NCBI GenBank assembly: GCA_964568365.1
Contig: CAZMQF010000094.1
Coordinates: forward strand, 1 to 10,150
DNA length: 10,150 bases
Direction of reading: 5' to 3'
Origin: CAYLMG01 sp964568365
GTDB taxonomy: Bacteria > Planctomycetota > Phycisphaerae > Sedimentisphaerales > Anaerobacaceae
Below the pieces are notes generated by a model. It did no database searches, was not told the DNA's origin, and saw nothing but the letters and a program-made list of their open reading frames with translations. A program made the position numbers and the translations under genes. Of the stretch, positions 1-6,260 are shown one piece after another; the stretch's first letter is position 1; every line of letters starts with the position of its first letter.

Positions 1-307
1 GTGCCTCGGCCTCTATATCAAGCTCACCACCCTTGAAGGCGGTCAGCTTGACGTCGTCTTTAGCGAAGATATCAACGGTAGCCTTGTTGATCTTACCATT
101 CTTGGCCTCGGCCTCTATATCTATCTCACCGCCCTTGAAGGCAGTCATCTTGACGTCATCGAGTGCCGTAATATCGACCAGGGCCTTGTTGATCTTGCCA
201 TTCTGTGCCTCGGCCTCTATATCAAGCTCACCACCCTTGAAGGCGGTCAGCTTGACGTCATCATCTGCATCGATATCGACTTTGGCCTTATTGACCTTAC
301 CTTTCAT
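1..307 (-). repeat. Tandem 102-bp (34-residue) repeats inside the TpsA gene
   Basis: Three clear copies abut at about 2-103, 104-205 and 206-307, and the array continues past the left edge. The coding-strand consensus is roughly NGKINKAxVDIxAxDDVK followed by (L/M)TAFKGGE(L/I)DIEAEA. Alternating hydrophobic residues fit beta-solenoid strands. Copies at 1-55 and 205-259 are identical over 55 nt, while the copy between them differs at several positions. Diverged copies continue to about 511, keeping A(T)VDI(D)A, DDVK and a final KAIA-like tail. This is in-frame protein repetition, not a CRISPR or mobile element. Confidence 0.9.
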
Positions 308-2827
308 AGCGATAGCTTTTATTTCAGCTTCACCGTCGTTTTCGGCTATTACCTTAACATCATCACCGGCATCAATATCAACCGTGGCGTAGTTATTTGT
401 GCCATTCACTGCGATAGCTTTTACTGAGGCCTCCTGGCCGGAACCGGCTTTAATCTCAACATCCTGATCGGCATTAACCGTAACAGTAGCTGTGGCGTCA
501 CCAGTATGGTTGCCGACAGCCTTAGCTTTTACCTCGTTATTTATATAAACGTTGGTACCGGTGATGCTAATACTGTTATATACAGACGAAGCATGCGGTG
601 CTTCGGCGGTTACAGTGCCATTAATAATAACATCCCCGACTGCGCCGCCGTTGGGCTTGTCGGCGTTGGCAGTTATTACCACGTTGGCCGGAGACATAAC
701 GTCGCCGTTGAGTGTAACATGGTCGTCGGCGATAATTTCAACGTCCCCATCGGTACTTTCAATCTTAGTCCCGGAGTCGGATACTATATTATCCCAATTG
801 CTGCCATCGACTTGTCCGTTTCCGGCTCTAAGATAGACGTCGCGGGCAGTAACGTTGCCATGGACCTCCATCGTCGATGCGGAACCAATGTTATGTTTTT
901 GGCCGGCTTTTGCTTCCAGGTCGCCGAGAACGCTAACGTCGCCGAATAACCTCATATCATCAGCAGCAGATAGTATAACTTTACTGGTATTATCATTTTT
1001 CGTAAGGTTGCCATAAATCTCAAGGTCGCCCAAAAATTGTGCCCCACCTAAACCGGTCGCTATGATTTGCTGATCAGGGTTGGAGACAGGACCGTCAAGG
1101 ATTACATTATCTAAAAGCTTTATGTCTCCGGCCCGGATATCGTCAGCGAGGTAAATAGACCCACCACCGCCATCGCGGCCGGAATCCATTGTCAAAAGAC
1201 CGCCGTACAAATCGATCCCGTAAGTGCTGCTTCCGCCATCAGTTCCCCAGGCATCAACATCTATGTATGTATCAGCTAATAGGCTGAGATCACCGCTGCC
1301 GGAAAAATCGATGCCGCTGTTAATCATGATGAAGTCATCAGCTTCTAAAGTCAGGTTGTGGTTGCCGCTATAGTCGAGGTCTCTTCCGGTACCGGTGTCG
1401 TCCATATAGCCGCTATAACCATAGGTGTCGACTAAAATCCAGCCTGTGTTACTGGCGTCGCCGCCTACACCTGTAGATACAATAACGTGCGCATCACCGA
1501 GATACCCCGCTAAATCATCAATGTCGAGATAGGAACAGTAATAATCTCCACCCAATGGGCCGACATACTCATCCACCTCATTATTTGCCGTCCATGTGTC
1601 GGTTCCTGGTTCTGGGTCATCTTCAGAAATATCGCCATCATTAAAACTAAAATCGTTAATCCAGATGTTGTAGGGGTCAATGAGGAAAGTACCGGCCTGG
1701 CCGTTTAATGCGGTCATATCAATATTACCGAGAATCTCGGTGTATTGTTTACCGGACAATTCAAAGAATCCGCCATCGCCGGATTCGCTTCCGCCTTTGG
1801 CCTCAACGAGTGCGCCTTGGCGGAATAGAGCCGTATCCGGTGAATAAACAACGACATCGCCGCCGCCGCCGTTTACACCGGCGTTAGCGGTAGTTATGCT
1901 ACCTTCCCCAAGTGCAACTACATCAGCGGCCGTCAGAGTAATACTTCCGCCGTCGCCTTCGACGCCGTCGGCATTAAGGACTCCGAACTGACCTACCCGG
2001 CCGGTACCACTCTCAACAGCAACTGAAAGACCTTCGAGGCCCTCAACTGCCCTTGAAAAAGTGTCGCCCGCAGCAAGTATTATCTCGCCGCCTGCTGCCT
2101 CTACGGTTCCCTCATTGATAACATCGCCGTCAGATAGCGCATCACCCGTAATATCAGAGGCGTTAACGGACACAACCTCAACAACGACATCGCTGCCGGG
2201 TTGACCGAGAAGCACTCTTTCGCCGGCGGTCATAACAACCAGTCCGCCGGGAGCGCTAATTGTGCCTGTGTTGAGTACCTTTTTGCCTATAAGAGCAACC
2301 ATGCTGTCTGCAATGATTGTTCCCTGGTTGATAACCGATCCGGAGCCGCCTGAGAAGTCGTATCTGCCCTCAATAAAATCCTGATTTTTGATATTGAGGG
2401 ATGACGCTACGAGCTGTGCTACGTTAATCCGTGCTCCGGCGCCGAAAAGCACACCAGCGGGATTAACTATAAAGACACGCCCGTTCGCATTCAAAGCTCC
2501 GTTAAACTGTGTCGGGATATTTCCCGACGATATCTTGTTCAGCACCGCTGAATTACTGTTCAAAACGCTATTCATGTACTGGTTAAACGTTACAGACTGT
2601 GTAGTAGTTGTGTCAAAGTTGCTCCAGTCCAGAATTGCGTTGTTGGCAGTGTTAAGAACAGTGCTGTCCCCCCACGTAGCTCCCATTAGCCCGGAAGCTC
2701 CCGTCAGATTTCCCTGCTCAAGAGCCAGCACAACTGTTGTGTTAAACAGAAGACAGCTGACGAGAAAACAGGAAACTATCTGCCTTAAATAGTATTTCTT
2801 TGTAATTCTTCTCATTTCACTCATCAT
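1..2827 (-). CDS. Two-partner secretion exoprotein (TpsA, filamentous haemagglutinin N-terminal domain), 3' end outside window
   Basis: The frame is open from ATG 2827 to the window edge (942 codons, no stop), so the C-terminus is missing. Seen: a basic n-region and hydrophobic segment (residues 6-35, ending VVLA) fit a signal peptide. Residues 37-150 match the TPS/haemagglutination-activity domain, with ILDWSNF (65-71), VTFNQ (79-83) and the hallmark NPAGVLFG (122-129), followed by Gly/Asp/Val-rich beta-helix sequence. FLIDPYNIWI near residue 381 is also typical of these proteins. The left end is a tandem 34-residue repeat array. Known of the family: Sec-exported, then threaded through a cognate TpsB to the cell surface or medium as a beta-solenoid adhesin. 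It lies 84 nt downstream of its tpsB. A purine-rich AAAAGGGG at 2832-2839 serves ATG 2827 or ATG 2824. The specific ligand or function is unknown. Confidence 0.9.
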   Translation of the reverse strand, partial: MMSEMRRITKKYYLRQIVSCFLVSCLLFNTTVVLALEQGNLTGASGLMGATWGDSTVLNTANNAILDWSNFDTTTTQSVTFNQYMNSVLNSNSAVLNKISSGNIPTQFNGALNANGRVFIVNPAGVLFGAGARINVAQLVASSLNIKNQDFIEGRYDFSGGSGSVINQGTIIADSMVALIGKKVLNTGTISAPGGLVVMTAGERVLLGQPGSDVVVEVVSVNASDITGDALSDGDVINEGTVEAAGGEIILAAGDTFSRAVEGLEGLSVAVESGTGRVGQFGVLNADGVEGDGGSITLTAADVVALGEGSITTANAGVNGGGGDVVVYSPDTALFRQGALVEAKGGSESGDGGFFELSGKQYTEILGNIDMTALNGQAGTFLIDPYNIWINDFSFNDGDISEDDPEPGTDTWTANNEVDEYVGPLGGDYYCSYLDIDDLAGYLGDAHVIVSTGVGGDASNTGWILVDTYGYSGYMDDTGTGRDLDYSGNHNLTLEADDFIMINSGIDFSGSGDLSLLADTYIDVDAWGTDGGSSTYGIDLYGGLLTMDSGRDGGGGSIYLADDIRAGDIKLLDNVILDGPVSNPDQQIIATGLGGAQFLGDLEIYGNLTKNDNTSKVILSAADDMRLFGDVSVLGDLEAKAGQKHNIGSASTMEVHGNVTARDVYLRAGNGQVDGSNWDNIVSDSGTKIESTDGDVEIIADDHVTLNGDVMSPANVVITANADKPNGGAVGDVIINGTVTAEAPHASSVYNSISITGTNVYINNEVKAKAVGNHTGDATATVTVNADQDVEIKAGSGQEASVKAIAVNGTNNYATVDIDAGDDVKVIAENDGEAEIKAIAMKGKVNKAKVDIDADDDVKLTAFKGGELDIEAEAQNGKINKALVDITALDDVKMTAFKGGEIDIEAEAKNGKINKATVDIFAKDDVKLTAFKGGELDIEAEA

Positions 2828-2852
2828 CGTACCCCTTTTATCTTTTACTTCA

Positions 2853-2918
2853 TTACAACTTTTTGTTGATTCCATCCGCTATATCTTCCATTTCGGCCAC
2901 AAGCCGTTTTTTTACCAT
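2853..2918 (-). CDS. Possible 21-codon ORF bridging tpsB and tpsA (doubtful)
   Basis: An ATG at 2918 overlaps the last codons of tpsB in another frame and reads MVKKRLVAEM followed by EDIADGINKKL to TAA at 2855. The sequence is plausible as protein (amphipathic, K/E-rich) and fills most of the 84-nt gap before tpsA. No convincing ribosome binding site precedes it. It could be a translationally coupled leader, the decayed tail of a longer ancestral reading frame, or chance. Listed only because it occupies the operon gap. Confidence 0.15.
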   Translation of the reverse strand: MVKKRLVAEMEDIADGINKKL

Positions 2919-4879
2919 CTTGCGATAAAGCTTAAATGCAATCTCTCCTGACCTGCTTGTGTGCGTCCTGCATCACGCAGTGGCCAGGCCAGATACGCTG
3001 CCGCCTCGAAGTTCTCACCGACTTCTCCTATCAGTCCCACGCCTGCTCCAAAAAGCTCTTCTGTTCCTGGTTCGCCGGCTACTTTGTGCTCCATCTTTGC
3101 CCTGCCGCCGTCGATGAAGGCTACCGGTGCAAGCTTTCTGAGCCAGGGCTGCTCTTTGTCTTCAGCTTCATTGTTTTGTTCCATGTTGTTCAAATGATTT
3201 CCCGCCTCGTTGAATGCAATCATGTCAAACTCATACTGAACAGAGTAAAGCATGCCTTCGTCGGCAACTATCTGGTCTTCCCTGTAACCTCGTACCGTAT
3301 ATAAACCGCCGAATGTGGTCATCTTGGCCGGCACGAGTCTTCCGCTCGCATCTATCCATCTGAAGTTGCCGCTCAAACGCTCAATCTTATCAGGGTCAAG
3401 ATACTGGCTGTGAAATGCCGAAAACGTGTAGATTCTGAAGTCCGGATGTGCACCGGTTCGTGCAGTATTGAACCGCCTCTTGCTGGACTGGTTGAAGCTT
3501 GCGTATCGGTTGAACGTAATAGAGCTGCTCGACATATCGTCCCTGCGGTGAATATCGAATCCTGCAGACCACAAATCCCATTTAACATCCTGTTTGAGCA
3601 CACTAACCAGTAATGGAATAGCTTGAGGGTTGATTTTACTTTCTTCGTGGCTCATGCCTGCTGTCAGGTCAAAGAACCAGCTGTCTTTTTGAAAGAGGTT
3701 ATATCGGAGCAGACCGCCGTAAAATGAACCAGTACCTATAAAGCCTATTCCTCCTACCGCAGAAATATCGAACTCGCTGCGGCCGCCATAAACGTTAAGT
3801 CTCAAACGAGGACTCCAAAGCGGGAATTCATAACTGCCGTAATAGGCGTAATTGTCCTCAAATCCCTTCTCCGGAGTTATCTGTGCCATAATAGTAAGCC
3901 TGTCGTCTCTTCCGGTCAGGTTTGTATTGATAAGTCCCAGTCTGGGTCTCCAGCGTCTGTCCTTTGTTCCTGCATTGTCTACCTGTATATAATAATGCCA
4001 TGGGCTTGTTTCATAGATATCGTAGCCGACCGCGAGCGAGTTAGGCTCGGCCCCCTTTGAGACTGTTGCTGAAACGTATCTGTCAGGGTTCAGGTTAAGC
4101 AGATTTATAAAATCATCAAGCTCCTTCTTGTTGACTACCTCATTAGCTCTGACGGGTGACCACTCCTCAATCAGTTCTCTTCTGAGTATCGGCTTCTCAC
4201 GTTCGTTCTGCTCTACATCGTAAGCGGTGATTCTCACTGACGTAACTGCTGCCTCGATAACTTTGATGGGCAGAATCTGGTCAACGAGCATTACTCCATC
4301 TTTCAGCGCTTCCCGCGGCACATAAACGTATATTCCGCCATAGTGTTTATCCTGATATGCCGAAAGGATGTATTGGACGCATCCCTGGATTGTTCTCGTT
4401 GAAACATCTCTGGCCTCACCGGGCAGGGAGAGTATTTCATCGATAATTCTTAAATCGTAAAGGGCCTCGCCCTCGGCTTTCTTTAAAGGCAGACTTGAAG
4501 AGTTATAAACCAGCGGCATATTATTTATCAGCTCTTCTGTTGGTACCAGAGTATTGCCGCTGATTCTGATTTCCTTAACTTTCAAGCGCGGACTATCATC
4601 CACCGGCAGCGTCAGCTCTTCAATTTCAGCTAATTGTTTGGCTTTTCTCTTCTCCGCTGTAGCTCTTTTCGCCTGCTCGATTTCCTCACGCTTTTCCCTC
4701 GCGGCAGCTTCACGCATTTCCTCCATCTGCTCAGCCGCTTGTGCCTTTTCTTCTAATTTCGTTTTAATATCCTTTTCGGTTTCGCTGTTAACATTAGCTG
4801 TTTCTTGTGCTGAACATACTACTGTCCCTATCAAGAAGAAAAATGCCAATATCAACACAGTCTTTGCTATTTTACACAT
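2912..4879 (-). CDS. Two-partner secretion outer-membrane transporter, ShlB/FhaC/HecB family (TpsB)
   Basis: This 655-residue outer-membrane beta-barrel should recognise the TPS domain of the downstream exoprotein and export it. Seen: signal peptide 1-24 (cleavage after CSA); a strongly charged E/K/R/A coiled-coil 36-90; POTRA-1 starting at PRLKVKEIRISGNTL (97-111); POTRA-2 about 211-290; barrel from WHYYIQVDNAG (294-304) to a terminal strand ending FIARW. The VRGY motif of the conserved L6 loop is at 529-532, inside a GGLYTVRGY stretch. Length is a little above the usual 550-600, explained by the coiled coil. The start is ATG 4879, preceded by AAGGAGAG (4884-4891) at good spacing. The stop is TAA. 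It is first in the operon, with tpsA following by 84 nt. Expression is probably driven by the promoter near 5100 through a leader that contains a terminator hairpin. Confidence 0.9.
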   Translation of the reverse strand: MCKIAKTVLILAFFFLIGTVVCSAQETANVNSETEKDIKTKLEEKAQAAEQMEEMREAAAREKREEIEQAKRATAEKRKAKQLAEIEELTLPVDDSPRLKVKEIRISGNTLVPTEELINNMPLVYNSSSLPLKKAEGEALYDLRIIDEILSLPGEARDVSTRTIQGCVQYILSAYQDKHYGGIYVYVPREALKDGVMLVDQILPIKVIEAAVTSVRITAYDVEQNEREKPILRRELIEEWSPVRANEVVNKKELDDFINLLNLNPDRYVSATVSKGAEPNSLAVGYDIYETSPWHYYIQVDNAGTKDRRWRPRLGLINTNLTGRDDRLTIMAQITPEKGFEDNYAYYGSYEFPLWSPRLRLNVYGGRSEFDISAVGGIGFIGTGSFYGGLLRYNLFQKDSWFFDLTAGMSHEESKINPQAIPLLVSVLKQDVKWDLWSAGFDIHRRDDMSSSSITFNRYASFNQSSKRRFNTARTGAHPDFRIYTFSAFHSQYLDPDKIERLSGNFRWIDASGRLVPAKMTTFGGLYTVRGYREDQIVADEGMLYSVQYEFDMIAFNEAGNHLNNMEQNNEAEDKEQPWLRKLAPVAFIDGGRAKMEHKVAGEPGTEELFGAGVGLIGEVGENFEAAAYLAWPLRDAGRTQAGQERLHLSFIARW

Positions 4880-4889
4880 AATACTCTCC

Positions 4890-5012
4890 TTAAAACTTTA
4901 TAGACCCGACAAAGGTTACTCTAAAACAATAAAAAACCGCATCAGCCGAAGCACTGATGTCGGTAACAACAGAACAATCACGTTTCTTCCGAATAACTAT
5001 ACTCTTCAACAC
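4890..5012 (-). CDS. Possible 40-residue leader ORF upstream of tpsB
   Basis: A GTG at 5012 is preceded by AGGA with a 6-nt spacer and opens 40 codons (starts VLKSIVIRKKRDCSVV, ends FVGSIKF). Its TAA (4890-4892) overlaps the tpsB ribosome binding site, the arrangement expected for translational coupling. The terminator hairpin at 4937-4963 lies inside this ORF, so ribosomes translating it would disrupt the hairpin. I recognise no family. It may be a regulatory leader peptide or fortuitous; no other copy is available here to test conservation. Confidence 0.3.
   Translation of the reverse strand: MLKSIVIRKKRDCSVVTDISASADAVFYCFRVTFVGSIKF
4931..4963 (-). terminator. Intrinsic terminator hairpin in the tpsB leader (attenuator candidate)
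   Basis: On the minus strand, CCG-A-CATCA pairs with TGATG-CGG. The inner part can form a GC-closed UUCG tetraloop. Six T residues follow at once (4936-4931). It lies downstream of the promoter candidate at 5082-5109 and only about 50 nt before the tpsB start, on the same strand. It therefore either attenuates the tpsB-tpsA operon or ends a separate short RNA of about 140 nt. Confidence 0.7.
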
Positions 5013-5081
5013 TTTACTTCCTGAAGCCGGTAAATCAACATCCTTATCTTCCGCTCCCTGATTAGTTTATAACTCTATTAG

Positions 5082-5109
5082 TTTATCAAATTAGGCAGTC
5101 CGATGTCAA
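5082..5109 (-). promoter_or_regulatory. Sigma70-type promoter candidate for tpsB-tpsA
   Basis: A perfect TTGACA (5109-5104) is followed after 16 nt by GATAAA (5087-5082). Transcription would start near 5075 and give a leader of about 195 nt before tpsB. The perfect -35 box in an otherwise AT-rich gap is the main support; the -10 is a 4/6 match. Confidence 0.5.
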
Positions 5110-5579
5110 GTAATAAGTTGTCTAAAAATCGCAATTTTATTCATTTGTGCTGTTTTTTTTTGAGTTCTGTTCCCTTTATACTTTTTTTCGGACCCGTGCT
5201 CCTGTGTATTTTTGATAGAAAAAATAATTTTTACGCTCGAGGTAGTGCAAAAAACTCCTAAAACTAACTCTCAGGCTCGCGACATAGTATACAATCAGGA
5301 ATCCTTTAAAAATATAAGAGGTTGAAGTTCAAAGGCAGGCCAAACCAGTTTGTGTCTCTTTTTTCACGATATACCGCATTCACATCCTGATAATTTTGTC
5401 CTACAAATGGTTTTCTTTCTAATGGTTTCAATTATGACGGAGAAAAAAGGAAAGTAAAGCAAAATCTTGTTTTTTTTTCGTTTTTTCAGTGCTTAAAACC
5501 GTGATATTAGAATTTGGCGAAAGCGGAGAAAAACGGGATAACGACACTTTTTCCGACAAGTTCTTTTTGGTATCAGGTT
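5110..5579. other. AT-rich intergenic region
   Basis: This 470-nt gap separates the DUF2809 gene stop from the tpsB promoter. It has many A and T homopolymer runs and short scattered stops in most frames. No RNA gene, transposase, convincing terminator or long repeat is visible. The only coding-like stretch is the small minus-strand ORF at 5306-5431. Confidence 0.5.
5306..5431 (-). CDS. Possible 41-codon ORF or gene remnant (doubtful)
   Basis: A TTG at 5431, directly after an in-frame TAA, opens 41 codons ending in TAA at 5308. The product starts KPLERKPFVGQNYQDV and ends GLPLNFNLLYF. Its composition (W, F, Y, Q, N, R well mixed) is more protein-like than the surrounding AT-rich DNA. There is no clear ribosome binding site. 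It could be a small protein or the tail of a decayed gene; no family is recognised. Confidence 0.2.
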   Translation of the reverse strand: MKPLERKPFVGQNYQDVNAVYREKRDTNWFGLPLNFNLLYF

Positions 5580-6008
5580 CTAATTGCTGTCAGAGTTCTT
5601 TTTGGCCAGCAGACGCAGCCAGAGCCAGCCGGCAAAGCTTCCAATAACATAATACGGGAACTGCTGCCAGACAAAATCCGTTCCGATGAGAGCTTTGCCC
5701 AAAAAGGTTCTTCGAATCGCTTCAAGTAAGGGCGCCCGGCAGAGCTGAAGGAATTCGAGCAGGCAGGTTGCGGCAAAAACTGCGATGGCAATCTTGGCAG
5801 GGTAAGTCTTATTGGGCAGGAAAAAGAAAATGAAAAGGCACCAGAAGACCTCGTAAAAGATAGAAGATACATAATAGTTCAGCCATAATCTGGAAGGTCC
5901 ATTATAGAACCGCCACAGATATAGCCCTATCGAACCAACCAAAAACAGCGATATCAGTATTGATAACCGCCTATTTACATATAAAAAGATTCTCTGAATG
6001 TCTGACAC
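5580..6008 (-). CDS. DUF2809-type small integral membrane protein
   Basis: The product is four predicted membrane helices of unknown function (residue numbers count from the upstream TTG at 6053): about 31-49, 57-79, 86-104 and 131-149. DUF2809 features are visible: LLEFLQL in helix 3, then a loop with RAPLLEAIRRTFLGKALIG and the stretch DFVWQQFPYYVIG leading into the last helix. Two starts are possible. TTG 6053 gives 157 residues and GTG 6008 gives 142. I chose GTG because a good promoter places its TATAAT box across the TTG, so a transcript from it could not contain that codon. Neither start has a strong ribosome binding site. The stop is TAG, at the usual family end. The gene is divergent from the 435-residue secreted-protein gene and appears to be alone in its transcript. 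Confidence 0.7.
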   Translation of the reverse strand: MSDIQRIFLYVNRRLSILISLFLVGSIGLYLWRFYNGPSRLWLNYYVSSIFYEVFWCLFIFFFLPNKTYPAKIAIAVFAATCLLEFLQLCRAPLLEAIRRTFLGKALIGTDFVWQQFPYYVIGSFAGWLWLRLLAKKNSDSN

Positions 6009-6052
6009 CGCTTTACCAAGGATAATCCTAAATATGATACAAGTACGAAACA

Positions 6053-6081
6053 ATTATATCTCTTTATCTTATCGTGCGCAA
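6053..6081 (-). promoter_or_regulatory. Sigma70-type promoter candidate for the DUF2809 gene
   Basis: TTGCGC (6081-6076), a 17-nt spacer and a perfect TATAAT (6058-6053). The start site would be near 6046, about 38 nt before GTG 6008. The -10 box overlaps the first base of the alternative TTG start. Confidence 0.55.
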
Positions 6082-6173
6082 GAGTTATTATTTGTGAAAC
6101 TTTTTGCGATATTGAAAACTCGGAAAAAATTGGAGTTAACCGTTTTATTTGTAAGCACTTAAATAGTTCAGCG

Positions 6174-6203
6174 TTGACTTGGGTAAGCTGGATATGATAT
6201 TAT
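6174..6203 (+). promoter_or_regulatory. Sigma70-type promoter candidate for the KPKPCP-repeat protein gene
   Basis: TTGACT (6174-6179), an 18-nt spacer and TATTAT (6198-6203). This gives a leader of about 50 nt before the GTG at 6261. It is divergent from the DUF2809 promoter, about 90 nt away. Confidence 0.5.
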
Positions 6204-6260
6204 AACCATACAAACTATAAGGTTTTATCAGAATTTAAGCAATTAAATGGAGGATAGAAA

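Noticed and set aside
1..307. CRISPR-like or mobile repeat array
   Set aside because: The 102-bp period is a multiple of three, the frame stays open, and variation follows codon positions. It is protein-domain repetition without spacers.
33..949. Plus-strand ORFs opposite the TpsA gene (33-392, 506-949, 552-836)
   Set aside because: They are antisense shadows of the repetitive, stop-free TpsA frame. They lack ribosome binding sites and have low-complexity Ser/Ile/Leu translations.
2890..2912. Terminator between tpsB and tpsA
   Set aside because: CGGC/GCCG forms only a 4-bp stem and is followed by AAATGG rather than a T run, so the two genes are best treated as one operon.
4554..5024. Plus-strand ORF across the tpsB start and leader
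   Set aside because: It is antisense to the coiled-coil and signal peptide of tpsB (Ser/Ala/Leu-rich shadow), with no upstream initiation signals.
4890..5075. Cyclic-di-GMP or other known riboswitch in the tpsB leader
   Set aside because: I could not match the leader to any riboswitch consensus I know; only the promoter, terminator hairpin and small ORF can be supported.
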